Positions 35,296 through 44,480 of a DNA stretch of 64,000 bases are shown one piece after another. The translations under genes were made by a program, and so were the position numbers. The notes beneath the pieces are model-generated. The model had not been told where the DNA came from and made no database searches. It was given only the letters and a program-made list of their open reading frames with translations. The stretch is from Gilvibacter sp. (GTDB lineage Bacteria; Bacteroidota; Bacteroidia; Flavobacteriales; Flavobacteriaceae), in the NCBI RefSeq assembly GCF_013214815.1, contig NZ_JABSPU010000002.1:1-64000 (forward strand), written 5' to 3'. The stretch's first letter is position 1. Each line of letters opens with the position of its first letter.

Positions 35296-35706
35296 ATGTA
35301 TCCACCAGAATTAGTACAGCCCATGCGTGAAGACCTAACGGTTGCTGGGTTTTCTGAATTATATACTGCTGACGAGGTTCAGCAAGCACTTAATCAAGAA
35401 GGAACTACCCTAGTTGTAGTGAATTCTGTATGCGGATGTGCTGCAGCAAATGCACGTCCTGGAGCAAAGCACGCCTTAAATAACGGGAAAACACCAGATC
35501 ATTTGGTGACTGTTTTTGCCGGAGTTGATACTGAGGCTGTAAACGCTGTACGCGAGCGCATGATTCCATTCCCTCCAAGCTCTCCTTCTATGGGCTTGTT
35601 TAAAGACGGAGAATTGGTTCATATGCTAGAGCGCCATCACATTGAAGGTCGTCCAGCAGACATGATTGCAGAGAACCTTATGGACGCTTTTAACGAATAC
35701 TGTTAA
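35296..35706 (+). CDS. BrxA/BrxB-family bacilliredoxin (YphP/YqiW)
   Basis: This 136-residue protein starts at ATG 35296. The upstream TTG at 35260 lies within the -7 box. The signature CGC motif (Cys46, Cys48 in VCGCAAANARPG) and the length match bacilliredoxins. In bacillithiol-producing bacteria these remove bacillithiol from oxidised proteins. Many Bacteroidota carry the family. It has its own promoter and terminator and is monocistronic. Confidence 0.9.
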   Translation: MYPPELVQPMREDLTVAGFSELYTADEVQQALNQEGTTLVVVNSVCGCAAANARPGAKHALNNGKTPDHLVTVFAGVDTEAVNAVRERMIPFPPSSPSMGLFKDGELVHMLERHHIEGRPADMIAENLMDAFNEYC

Positions 35707-35728
35707 GCTCCGCTCAACAAAAAATAAG

Positions 35729-35754
35729 ACCACGTTTTTAAACGTGGTTTTTTT
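35729..35754 (+). terminator. Terminator of the bacilliredoxin gene
   Basis: ACCACGTTT / AAACGTGGT perfect stem with a two-base loop followed by seven T residues. Confidence 0.85.
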
Positions 35755-35770
35755 ATGACTAATTTTGGGC

Positions 35771-36511
35771 ATGGCCAAACTGCTATCTTATCCCATATCG
35801 GCAATTTATTATCTGGTTTTTGGACTGACCTTAGTGATCTTCCATCCGATCCAGTGGATCGCTTTGCGTGTTTTTGGCTATAAAGCACACAAAGTCACTG
35901 TAGATTGGTTGCAATTCTGGCTAATGGCGGGAACCGGCATTTTGGGAACACGATACAGCTTCAAGAATCCGCATAAATCCAAAATAGGTACCGACAGACC
36001 TTTGATCTTGGTGTGTAATCACCAAAGCCTGTATGATATTCCGCCGCTTATCTGGCATTTCAGAAAAAACCATGTGAAATTCATCAGCAAGAAATCCTTA
36101 GGGAAAGGAATACCATCAGTATCTTTTAATCTAAGACATGGTGGTAGCGTACTAATTGATCGTAAGAATGCTGCGCAAGCAGTGGCCGCTATTGCCAATT
36201 TTGGAGAGTATATTGAAAGCAACAAACGTGCAGCGGTGATCTTTCCAGAGGGAACCCGTAGCCGTACTGGACAACCCAAGCCCTTTCAGTCTAAAGGGCT
36301 ATTGACACTTTTTGAAAAGATCCCATCAGCCCTTATTGTTCCTGTGAGCATCAACAATTCTTGGAAGCTTTGGCGTTACGGTTCTTTCCCATTAGGTCTG
36401 GGAACTCATGTTCGCTTTACCGTACACGATCCGATTTTATTAGAATCCGTTGAAGACCGCTCAGCTCTGATAGGCCAACTTGAGAAAACTGTTCACGATG
36501 CCATTAAGTAG
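35771..36511 (+). CDS. 1-acyl-sn-glycerol-3-phosphate acyltransferase (PlsC family)
   Basis: This 246-residue membrane-associated enzyme starts at ATG 35771; a TTG two codons earlier is less likely. It carries the HX4D motif (His84, Asp89 in NHQSLYD) and the FPEGTRSR motif near residue 160, with a hydrophobic N-terminal segment. It transfers an acyl chain to lysophosphatidate in phospholipid synthesis. The HD-domain gene starts within its last 14 bp, so the two are coupled. Confidence 0.92.
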   Translation: MAKLLSYPISAIYYLVFGLTLVIFHPIQWIALRVFGYKAHKVTVDWLQFWLMAGTGILGTRYSFKNPHKSKIGTDRPLILVCNHQSLYDIPPLIWHFRKNHVKFISKKSLGKGIPSVSFNLRHGGSVLIDRKNAAQAVAAIANFGEYIESNKRAAVIFPEGTRSRTGQPKPFQSKGLLTLFEKIPSALIVPVSINNSWKLWRYGSFPLGLGTHVRFTVHDPILLESVEDRSALIGQLEKTVHDAIK

Positions 36512-37154
36512 CGCCCTCATTGACAATACCATTGCCTTTGTCAAAGAAGAACTGGCTCAGGCAGAAGGTGGTCATGATTGGTTTCATATTGAGCGCGTTT
36601 ACAAAACAGCTATGCGCCTAGCGAAAGAGGAGCAAGCAGAAGTACAAACAGTCGCTTTGGCAGCTTTGCTTCACGATATCGCTGACGCTAAGTTTCACGG
36701 CGGAGACGAATCCCTAGGGCCTAAAAAAGCTGCTGAATTCTTAGGAACCCAAAAGGTTGACCCGGCTCAGATAGACTCCGTAGTAAAGATCATTGAACAT
36801 ATGTCGTTCAAAAACTCCTTTGAAAAAAATAGCTATGACAGTCTAGAATTACGCGTGGTCAGAGATGCTGACCGTCTTGATGCCATTGGAGCTATTGGAA
36901 TTGCACGCGCCTTCAATTACGGTGGATTTAAAAACCGAGCACTATACGATCCGCAAATAGAACCTCAGCTTAATATGACCAAAGAGCAGTACAAAAAGAG
37001 TACAGCTCCTACCATCAACCACTTTTACGAGAAGCTATTGCTGCTCCAAGATATGATGCATACCAAAACCGGCCGCCAAATGGCAGCCGGCAGGCATAAA
37101 TTTATGGAAGCTTACCTTTCCCAGTTCTACGGGGAATGGGAAGGTGAGCGCTAA
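36498..37154 (+). CDS. HD-domain phosphohydrolase (YedJ-like)
   Basis: This 218-residue protein starts at ATG 36498, which overlaps the plsC-like gene by 14 bp. It has HDWFHIERV (His30) and LLHDIAD (His59, Asp60), the metal ligands of HD hydrolases, plus a later DADRLDAIGAIG segment typical of the YedJ group. These enzymes hydrolyse nucleotides or other phosphate esters. The substrate is not known. It ends directly against the convergent TonB-plug paralogue gene, with no terminator visible. Confidence 0.88.
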   Translation: MPLSSALIDNTIAFVKEELAQAEGGHDWFHIERVYKTAMRLAKEEQAEVQTVALAALLHDIADAKFHGGDESLGPKKAAEFLGTQKVDPAQIDSVVKIIEHMSFKNSFEKNSYDSLELRVVRDADRLDAIGAIGIARAFNYGGFKNRALYDPQIEPQLNMTKEQYKKSTAPTINHFYEKLLLLQDMMHTKTGRQMAAGRHKFMEAYLSQFYGEWEGER

Positions 37155-39161
37155 TTAGTACTTCAGATCTTTAAGTGTGATCTTCTTGTCCAAGTCAGAC
37201 AGGTTGATCGTTCCCACTTCTTTGGTCTCCTGTGGAGTCGCATAGTTTCTGTAGATTGTATACTTCAAATAAGTTGGGTTGATGGAAGCCATTGGATTGA
37301 GTGACTCCAAGTTGATCAACCACTGTCCAGGCTCAGCATCATCGATCTCAAACTGCTGAATTGCATAACCTCCTTTATAAGCCATTTTCATAGCCTCTAA
37401 GTTATCAAAGCGCGTTTGCTTGTGGGTAAAGAACTTCCCAGCTGGACTTACAAATTGCAGGTCAAACTCCGCAGCTGGATCATTCCACTCAAAGACAATA
37501 CGAATGTCTTTTTTGTAACCTACGTTGAGCAAACGGTTTGGCAAAGTTTCATAAGCCACCTTGTCCTTGTAGTTGGACAATAGCTGACGCATTTCGGCTT
37601 CAGCTACTCCTTGAATTCCAGTGAAATCTAAAGACGGATTGTTGTTGTCTAAGATGAACTTATAGAGTGAAAAAGCCTTAGCATATTCTCCAGTCTCTTT
37701 ATACATATACGCAAGATCTCTGTAACTCTGCGCATCGTTTGGATTGAGCACTGCAATGCGTTGGAAAACCGACTTAGCACCGTTGAGATCGCCTAGCTCT
37801 TGCAAGCGGTATCCAAGGCTTTTTAATGCCTTTGGATTGTTTGGAGCCTCTTCAAGGATACGAGATGCCACCTTCATGGCAAACTCCTTGTTCCACTTTT
37901 CAAAATACTTGGAAGCATTCAAATAGTACTCTACTCCGTAAGCATTGGCCAAAGAGCTTTGTTGTTTGTAAATGTCCTGAGCCTCATCAAAACTACTGGC
38001 CTGCTGCAGCTGATTGATATATTCACTTTTGACCATATCATCCATAGCCAAAATACCTTCTGAATAATCGTTGTTTGTCGCTTTAAGCGCTTCTAACTTT
38101 TCTTCTGGAGTTGGATACTTTCCTTGCGCAGTTGCAAAGGTTTTGGTCTCAATGATGATCACACCACTGCGGCCTAGGGATCCGTAGCGAACACTACCAA
38201 CCACTCCAGGAATGGTAGTCACGCTGTGAATGTTCTGTACGTCAATTAATGGCACCTGATTGATCCCTTGCTCGTAGATCATATCGTCAATTACAATGAT
38301 AGGTAAGGTACTTTGAGTCACAGAAGTTCCCAGAGAACGATTAAATGCATAGATCGGGTTTGGACCGAAGATATCAGACACAATAATTCCAGGCATTTTG
38401 TTCAGAATTTGGCCTAAAACCACATAGCTCGGTAAGATCTGCTCTTCTGTAATTTGAGAAGCAGAGAAACCTAAGGCATCAAAGTCTTTAGTTCCGTAAG
38501 CTGTATTGATGGTACGCGAACCTACTTTGTTCTCGCGCTCTTTACGCGCTCTTAGTTCTACTTCTTCAAGCAATTCCCCATCCGTCTCTAAGTTGATCTC
38601 TAGAGCTTCTGCCTTAGCTACAAGCTCTGCAGGATAGGTGGTCAAATAATCCACACGTAAAACATCTCCAGGCAAAGCTTCAATGGTAAAGCGACCCATA
38701 TAATCGGTCTTAACTTCATTGTAGCTTCCTTTTACACGCACTACTGCGCCTTGTACTGGCGCTCCTTCTGAAAGGACCACCCCGCTAATTCCATTAACCT
38801 CAGCTTTGTCCTTTACAGTTTCAGCGCTGATCGCCTCGTTATACGGATTCAAAAACAGAATATTATTGGCTTCCATCAAGTTGTAAAAGCGCTCCATGCT
38901 CATCACCTTTGGTGCGTATCCTATGGCTGAGATCTCAATTTGATCTGCGGATGAGATCTGTTCTTCAACGATTTCCAGCTTAAAGCTTCCATCTGCTTGA
39001 GTCACTGTTCCGTAATTGCGATCAACGATATTGATATTCACAAACTCAACAGGTTGTTGGGTTTTGCCATCTAAAACGTAAGCGTCAACATAGATGACAT
39101 TCATTTGTGCAAAGAGCGGAAAGCTCATAAAAACGAGTAGTAGTGTAATGATCTTTTTCAT
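37155..39161 (-). CDS. Exported CarboxypepD_reg / TonB-plug / TPR protein without beta-barrel (paralogue 1)
   Basis: This 668-residue protein has a signal peptide (1-19), a CarboxypepD_reg-like domain (about 22-105), a second such domain (about 125-205), a TonB-receptor plug-like domain (about 225-350, with LPIIVIDD and GSLGRSGVIIIETK), TPR repeats (about 430-540) and a C-terminal beta domain with FEWNDPAAEFDLQFV (about 575-668) resembling DUF2135/YfaP-type jelly rolls. The 22-strand barrel that normally follows the plug is absent. It is the third of three consecutive related genes on the minus strand. I infer a periplasmic or surface assembly factor; no function is known to me. Confidence 0.75.
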   Translation of the reverse strand: MKKIITLLLVFMSFPLFAQMNVIYVDAYVLDGKTQQPVEFVNINIVDRNYGTVTQADGSFKLEIVEEQISSADQIEISAIGYAPKVMSMERFYNLMEANNILFLNPYNEAISAETVKDKAEVNGISGVVLSEGAPVQGAVVRVKGSYNEVKTDYMGRFTIEALPGDVLRVDYLTTYPAELVAKAEALEINLETDGELLEEVELRARKERENKVGSRTINTAYGTKDFDALGFSASQITEEQILPSYVVLGQILNKMPGIIVSDIFGPNPIYAFNRSLGTSVTQSTLPIIVIDDMIYEQGINQVPLIDVQNIHSVTTIPGVVGSVRYGSLGRSGVIIIETKTFATAQGKYPTPEEKLEALKATNNDYSEGILAMDDMVKSEYINQLQQASSFDEAQDIYKQQSSLANAYGVEYYLNASKYFEKWNKEFAMKVASRILEEAPNNPKALKSLGYRLQELGDLNGAKSVFQRIAVLNPNDAQSYRDLAYMYKETGEYAKAFSLYKFILDNNNPSLDFTGIQGVAEAEMRQLLSNYKDKVAYETLPNRLLNVGYKKDIRIVFEWNDPAAEFDLQFVSPAGKFFTHKQTRFDNLEAMKMAYKGGYAIQQFEIDDAEPGQWLINLESLNPMASINPTYLKYTIYRNYATPQETKEVGTINLSDLDKKITLKDLKY

Positions 39162-39162
39162 A

Positions 39163-39228
39163 GGTATACATGTTTTAAGGTTATTGGGTTACAAGCCAGA
39201 AGCGTAGGTGTCTTCTGGCGTGTATACC
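39163..39228. repeat. Nested inverted repeats between paralogues 1 and 2
   Basis: GGTATACA (39163-39170) pairs with TGTATACC (39221-39228), and GCCAGAAG (39195-39202) pairs with CTTCTGGC (39212-39219). There is no T-run. It lies in the leader of paralogue 1 and may act as an RNA structure. Confidence 0.4.
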
Positions 39229-39271
39229 CAGACCCCTCAGGGTCAATGCAATAAATCGCAGCGTGGTCGGC

Positions 39272-41251
39272 TTAGTAGCGCAACTGCTTAATGGTCACTT
39301 TCTGATTCAAATCAGACAGATTCACCATCCCTGTTTCTTGGGTCTGGTTACTCTTGCCGTAGTTTGTGTAAATGGTATACTTCAAATATACCGGGTTGAT
39401 AGAGGCCTCACCAGCTAGTGATTCCACATTGATCAACCAGTTTCCGCGAACGCTGTCGTCAATCTCAAACTGCTCAATGGAATATCCTTTGGTGTATTCG
39501 TCTTCCATTTGTTCCAAATTGTCAAAACGCGTGTGCTTATAGGTGAAGTATTTTTTGCTCGGATCTACAAATTGAATGTCAAACTCTGCTGCAGGATCGT
39601 TCCATTCAAATACAATTCGCATGTCACGCTTGTAATCTGTTTGCAACAAGTTATTTGGCAGATCCTTGTAATAAACCTTGTCTTTGTGGTTGGCCAAAAG
39701 TTCGCGCAATTCTGCTTCTGCGACTCCTTGGATTCCACTAAAATCAACGCCAGGAGTTTGATTGGCTAAGATTCGCTTGTAGAGCGCGAAGGACTTGGTG
39801 TACTCTCCAGTTTCCTTGTAAATATAGGCTAGATCTCTAAAGCTCTGTGCATCGTTAGGATTGAGCAGCGCTAATCTTTGGTAGGCAGCTTTAGCTCCTT
39901 CCAAGTCTCCCATATCTTCTAAACGATAGGCCAGGGTTTTTAAAGCTTTGTCATTCTTGGGTGCGATGTTTAGGATTTCCTGAGCTACCTGAGCAGCGTA
40001 CTCCATATTCCACTTTTCAAAGTATTCTGAAGCCTCTACAAAGAAGTCAATTCCGTAAGCACTTCCGCTAGCTAATGACCTTTGTTGATTGTAAATAGAC
40101 TTAGCAGCTTCAAAAGAATTGGCTTGTCTCAAGCGAGCAACATAGTCACTCACAGGAAGGTCTTCTAGCATTACTAAACTTTGGTTGTAGTTGTTTCCAG
40201 TAACCAAAGCAGTTTCTTCTTTCTCTCCTGGCTTATAATCACCTTGCGCAGACGCATAGGTTTTTGTTCTGATGATGATCACACCATTGCGTCCTAGAGT
40301 TCCATAACGCACAGAACCAACAATTCCAGGAATTACCGTAATGCTGTAAACATTATTGATATCCACCAATCCGTTTACTCCCAAGGGACCAATTTGATCC
40401 GGACCGTAAACCATATCGTCAATAACAATGGCACGACCATTACTCAAGTTAATGGAGGTTGGGTTTACAACACCAACAGTTGGTAGTCTCAACAAAGCTT
40501 GCTCAAAGGTCAAAGCGCCTTCAGAGATCTCATCGGCAGTGATCTGAGCCGCTCGGTAACCCAATCGGTCAAATTTCTTTTTGCCGTAAGCCGTTTCAAT
40601 GTTTCTATCACTTAAGAACTCTCTTTTCTCAGACTTTAAAGTGACTTGTTCTAGGAGTTGACCGTCTACGGTCAAATCAATATTCATGCTCGATTGAGCA
40701 CTCACCTCTTTAGGAAGCGTGGTCAAATAATCCACCTGAAGAACATCTCCAGAAAGTGCGTCGATCTGGAACTTCCCGTCTGCATCGGTTTTCACTTGCT
40801 TGTAGGATCCCTTAACGCGAATGGTCGCTCCTTGAACAGGAACTCCTTCTGCAAGGACAACTCCAGCAACCCCTTTAGCACGACTGCCCTGATTGGTGGC
40901 CTTAATTGTTTCCTGACTGATCACCTCATTATAAGGATTCAAGTAGAGGACATTATTCTTTTCCATAAGGTTATACAGACGCTCCATACTCATGGTTTTA
41001 GGAGCATAGCCCAAGGCTACCAATTTGATCTGATCTTGTGGTCCGACTTGATCTTCAATGATCTCAAGTCTAAATTTTCCATCTGCTGTTGTTACCGTAC
41101 CGAGGTCTCGGTCCAAGACATTGATGTTTACAAATTCTATGGGTCGTTGTGTCGATCCATCCAAGACATAGGCGTCTATGGTCACCACATTCATCTGAGC
41201 TACCGCCGGTAGCGTCAGAATCGCTAATAAAAATGATAAAACTGTTTTCAT
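39272..41251 (-). CDS. Exported CarboxypepD_reg / TonB-plug / TPR protein without beta-barrel (paralogue 2)
   Basis: This is a 659-residue protein starting at ATG 41251, the Met that opens the signal peptide (1-19, ending AVAQ); longer starts to 41308 add a non-signal segment. The layout repeats paralogue 1 throughout: MNVVTIDAYVLDG, two CarboxypepD_reg-like domains, plug with IVIDDMVYG and GTLGRNGVIIIRTK, TPRs, and the FEWNDPAAEFDIQFV C-terminal domain. The two genes are clearly a tandem duplication and similar over their whole length. The beta-barrel is again absent. Confidence 0.75.
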   Translation of the reverse strand: MKTVLSFLLAILTLPAVAQMNVVTIDAYVLDGSTQRPIEFVNINVLDRDLGTVTTADGKFRLEIIEDQVGPQDQIKLVALGYAPKTMSMERLYNLMEKNNVLYLNPYNEVISQETIKATNQGSRAKGVAGVVLAEGVPVQGATIRVKGSYKQVKTDADGKFQIDALSGDVLQVDYLTTLPKEVSAQSSMNIDLTVDGQLLEQVTLKSEKREFLSDRNIETAYGKKKFDRLGYRAAQITADEISEGALTFEQALLRLPTVGVVNPTSINLSNGRAIVIDDMVYGPDQIGPLGVNGLVDINNVYSITVIPGIVGSVRYGTLGRNGVIIIRTKTYASAQGDYKPGEKEETALVTGNNYNQSLVMLEDLPVSDYVARLRQANSFEAAKSIYNQQRSLASGSAYGIDFFVEASEYFEKWNMEYAAQVAQEILNIAPKNDKALKTLAYRLEDMGDLEGAKAAYQRLALLNPNDAQSFRDLAYIYKETGEYTKSFALYKRILANQTPGVDFSGIQGVAEAELRELLANHKDKVYYKDLPNNLLQTDYKRDMRIVFEWNDPAAEFDIQFVDPSKKYFTYKHTRFDNLEQMEDEYTKGYSIEQFEIDDSVRGNWLINVESLAGEASINPVYLKYTIYTNYGKSNQTQETGMVNLSDLNQKVTIKQLRY

Positions 41252-41342
41252 AATAGCAACTTTAAAAGTTATCACTGCATGCACAACTAACTGATATCTA
41301 AGATACAACGCAAACCACTAAAAAAGTAATCCCCGATAGAAA

Positions 41343-44300
41343 TTAACGTTTGTTTGTGAAGCGGTCAAGTACCACTTTTGCAGGCAGTTCCGCCAAATTA
41401 ACCACCTTGGTTCTCTGAGATTCAAAAGGCGTCCCATAATTGAGATATAAGGTGTATTTAAGGTAGGCCGGATTGGCAGCATTAGGCGCTCCAATGTTTC
41501 TTAGATTGAACTGCCAGATCCCAGGAGCATCTTCTGCGATCTCAAAAGATTTGGTATAAACTCCAGACTTCCTAAATCGAACCATTTCTTCAGGATTTGA
41601 AAAACTGTCAAAACTCCAGTTGTAAAACTTCCCTTGTGGGTTGACAAATTGCATCTCGAATTCTGCTAAAGGGTCATTCCAACTCACTTCAACGCGTATT
41701 TTCTGAGAAAATTCATCGTCTTCCAACCAGGTAGGAAGATCATCAGTATTGAGCTGATCCCGATGCGAATTCAAAAGACGCTTCATCTCAAAAGTGGCAT
41801 CCTGAGCGAGCTCTTGATAGTCCACGCCGTCCGTTTGATTGGCAAGGATCTGCTTGAAATTCTCAAAGGCTTCCTCATAAGCCCCAGCGCGTACTTGCGC
41901 TTTGGCCAGATCATAAAGACTTTGGGCTTCATAAGGTCTTAATTGATGAATGGTCTGATAAACTTCCATAGCGCGCTTAGATTGCATTTGCTGTTCCAAA
42001 ACAAAGGCATAGGTCTTTAAGATCTTGGCATTGTTGGGAGCCAAAACCGCTAGATTGGAAAACAATCGTTTCGCAAATCGACCATCGACTTGTCTAAAGT
42101 AGTTACCGCTATTGACCAAAAAAGGTACATTGAGCATACTCTTTTGCCCCTTAAAATCTCTATAAAGCGCTTTCGAATCTTCTGTATTTTCCGCGTTCTT
42201 GTAACGGACCACATAATTCGGATCTTGAATAACAGCCTCCAATCGCGGCAGGTCTTCTGCAAAATCATTGCCCTTAACCAGAGCCGTATTGGTCTCTTTA
42301 GGCGTGTCAAAACGCATAGAACTGTTCTCTGTTTTGATCACAATAGCCCCATAAGCGCCTAATGAACCGTATCTGTTGGAGGCAACAACGGATTTCAGCG
42401 CCACAATGCTTTCAATGGTTTGCGGATCTATAGGCGGTAAAAGCTGATCCAAGGGCGCCTGACCTTGCTGATAGGTGATTCCATCTACAACAATTATTGG
42501 GCTGGTATCAAGGGTGACTGAACCTGTGGTTAAACGCGCAAAGGTATAACGCTTCTCATCGCCAATCCCTGTTACCAATACACCGGGTAATTTAACGACC
42601 AATTGATCTAAGTTTAAATGCTGCGGACCTATGTCTTTCCGAGTAACTTGTTGCAGGTCATATCCAACTGCATCTACATTGCGCTCACCAAAGGGTGTAT
42701 CCACTGTAGTCGCCTCTGAGGCAGCAGCGGCTTGCACCACAACCTCATCCAACAATTGTCCATCGGTCTCCATAATCAGGTCTAATTCTCCCAATTGATC
42801 AAGGACCAAACGCAAGGGCTTCATCCCTAAATGATCAACCGTGATTATATCGCCTATATCCGCATCGATATAAAAAGATCCATCACCACGGCTAACCGTT
42901 GATTCAAAACTGCCCAATACTTTGATAAACGCACCGGGTAATGGACCTGCTTCATTACTAATGCGCCCAAATATGTCACCGGACTGCCCAGCAACACCTC
43001 GAGGCGCATAACGCAAATTATCATTGAGGTCATAGGTGAGGTAGCGCATAGCTTGATCCATATTCATTCGGGCTAAATTGATATAGTGCCCGCCACTCAA
43101 TCTACACACATCTTTCAAAGCGGCATCTGCTGCTGTTTCATTGCTATTCACAGCAAAGAGCGGAACCTCGTATCGTTCGGTAAGTTGGCTGGTGGCACTC
43201 AATCCGTTGGTAAATAAGAGTGCTGCATCGGCCTTAGACCCAATATCTTCTTGCAAGACTTTAAAGTCGGAGTCCCCATCGTAATTAGTGTCGAGCAGAA
43301 AATCTTCTAACTCATCCCAAGACTTTCTCGCCCTTTCAAAGCGTTGCTTCTCTCGGTATCCCATGGCAAACTTCACCACGGTGATATCGGCGTCTTTTTG
43401 CTTTTTAATGAAGTTCTTGAGTAGTTCCAGTTCTTCAGTAAAGTTGCGCTCAGAAGAGGCCGCAGAAGCGTCCCAATAAAGCAGCATCGTGTTGACTTCT
43501 TCTCGTTTGAGTTCCTTGGAGATTCCAGAGCTTTTAGGTCTGGAGGTATCCAACCAAAAGCCCATACCTATATAATCTGCTCGATCAAAATCGCCTTGGC
43601 TAACCAAACGCAAATAAGAGGTTCCCCGATCAAATGATCCAAAAAGTGCCAACCCAATCTTTTTTCCATAAATCTCCACCAATTCCAGACTTACTACGAT
43701 GTCCTCATCCACAATAATATTATAAGGTTTGAGATCAATGGTCTCTACTCCGTAATCCTTAGAAATGATGTGATAGATGGGTTTAGCTAAGATGTTTTTG
43801 CCGGGATATTTATTTCGGTAATCATAAACATTGACCCGTATACGCAAACTGTCGGAGAGGTTTTCGGAGATCTTGAAGCTCAAATTTAAAAGCTTAGTGC
43901 GCTCTCTTTTTATTCTGATTCGCGTTGCGATCTCTCCACCAAGGCCTTTTTTATCTTTCCAATACCCAATGGTTTTGTTGTCCAAATTTTCAAAGCCGAT
44001 GGTCTCATACTTGCGCTCTTCGTTAGTAATGTTGACCACATCCAACTCATTTATGGCCGGCTTGAGATAGATCTTAGCGCGCTCTTCCCCGTATAACCCA
44101 TGATACTTGCCCAAAGACAAATTCAAAGTCTCATATCCCAGAATGGAGAATTGCAAGCGGTCTGTAGGCTCCGCATCATTTGAAAAGTATGTAAAGCCGT
44201 AAAAGCCCGTTTCTTTGCTGATGGTACCAATTCCTTTAGATACGATCCCGACGTTTGCAAATTCTATAGGTTCTTTCGTCTCTGCATCATAAAGATATCC

Positions 44301-44378
44301 TTGCACAATCCATTCTTGCTGTCCGAGCAAGGAAAAACTGCACAAGAGCATTACCCATAAAACAAAGCGCATTTTCAT
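41343..44378 (-). CDS. Exported CarboxypepD_reg / vWA-like / TonB-plug / TPR protein without beta-barrel (paralogue 3)
   Basis: This is a 1011-residue protein with a signal peptide (1-20), an N-terminal CarboxypepD_reg-like domain (about 25-108), a beta-rich region (about 150-260), a von Willebrand A-like domain (about 295-460) whose metal site reads DASAA (Asp303), short of the usual DxSxS, then a second CarboxypepD_reg-like domain (about 475-555), a plug-like domain (about 575-700, with IIVVDGITYQQG), TPRs (about 770-880) and the same C-terminal beta domain. It is the first and longest of the three genes. Compared with the other two it carries the vWA insertion. The function is unknown. Confidence 0.75.
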   Translation of the reverse strand: MKMRFVLWVMLLCSFSLLGQQEWIVQGYLYDAETKEPIEFANVGIVSKGIGTISKETGFYGFTYFSNDAEPTDRLQFSILGYETLNLSLGKYHGLYGEERAKIYLKPAINELDVVNITNEERKYETIGFENLDNKTIGYWKDKKGLGGEIATRIRIKRERTKLLNLSFKISENLSDSLRIRVNVYDYRNKYPGKNILAKPIYHIISKDYGVETIDLKPYNIIVDEDIVVSLELVEIYGKKIGLALFGSFDRGTSYLRLVSQGDFDRADYIGMGFWLDTSRPKSSGISKELKREEVNTMLLYWDASAASSERNFTEELELLKNFIKKQKDADITVVKFAMGYREKQRFERARKSWDELEDFLLDTNYDGDSDFKVLQEDIGSKADAALLFTNGLSATSQLTERYEVPLFAVNSNETAADAALKDVCRLSGGHYINLARMNMDQAMRYLTYDLNDNLRYAPRGVAGQSGDIFGRISNEAGPLPGAFIKVLGSFESTVSRGDGSFYIDADIGDIITVDHLGMKPLRLVLDQLGELDLIMETDGQLLDEVVVQAAAASEATTVDTPFGERNVDAVGYDLQQVTRKDIGPQHLNLDQLVVKLPGVLVTGIGDEKRYTFARLTTGSVTLDTSPIIVVDGITYQQGQAPLDQLLPPIDPQTIESIVALKSVVASNRYGSLGAYGAIVIKTENSSMRFDTPKETNTALVKGNDFAEDLPRLEAVIQDPNYVVRYKNAENTEDSKALYRDFKGQKSMLNVPFLVNSGNYFRQVDGRFAKRLFSNLAVLAPNNAKILKTYAFVLEQQMQSKRAMEVYQTIHQLRPYEAQSLYDLAKAQVRAGAYEEAFENFKQILANQTDGVDYQELAQDATFEMKRLLNSHRDQLNTDDLPTWLEDDEFSQKIRVEVSWNDPLAEFEMQFVNPQGKFYNWSFDSFSNPEEMVRFRKSGVYTKSFEIAEDAPGIWQFNLRNIGAPNAANPAYLKYTLYLNYGTPFESQRTKVVNLAELPAKVVLDRFTNKR

Positions 44379-44480
44379 AACAAGTCACATAAAACTCCCG
44401 CTTGGGATTTATATAAATTTACGACTCAATTAACGCTTTAAAGGTAAATTCCAATAAAAAGTTACTATAATTTACATAAA

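Noticed and set aside
41252-41308. Longer start for TonB-plug paralogue 2
   Set aside because: The added residues precede the signal peptide MKTVLSFLLAI, which both paralogues share at their start.
42050-44070. ORFs opposite paralogue 3
   Set aside because: Antisense frames of the 1011-residue coding gene, with no signal, domain or neighbour support.
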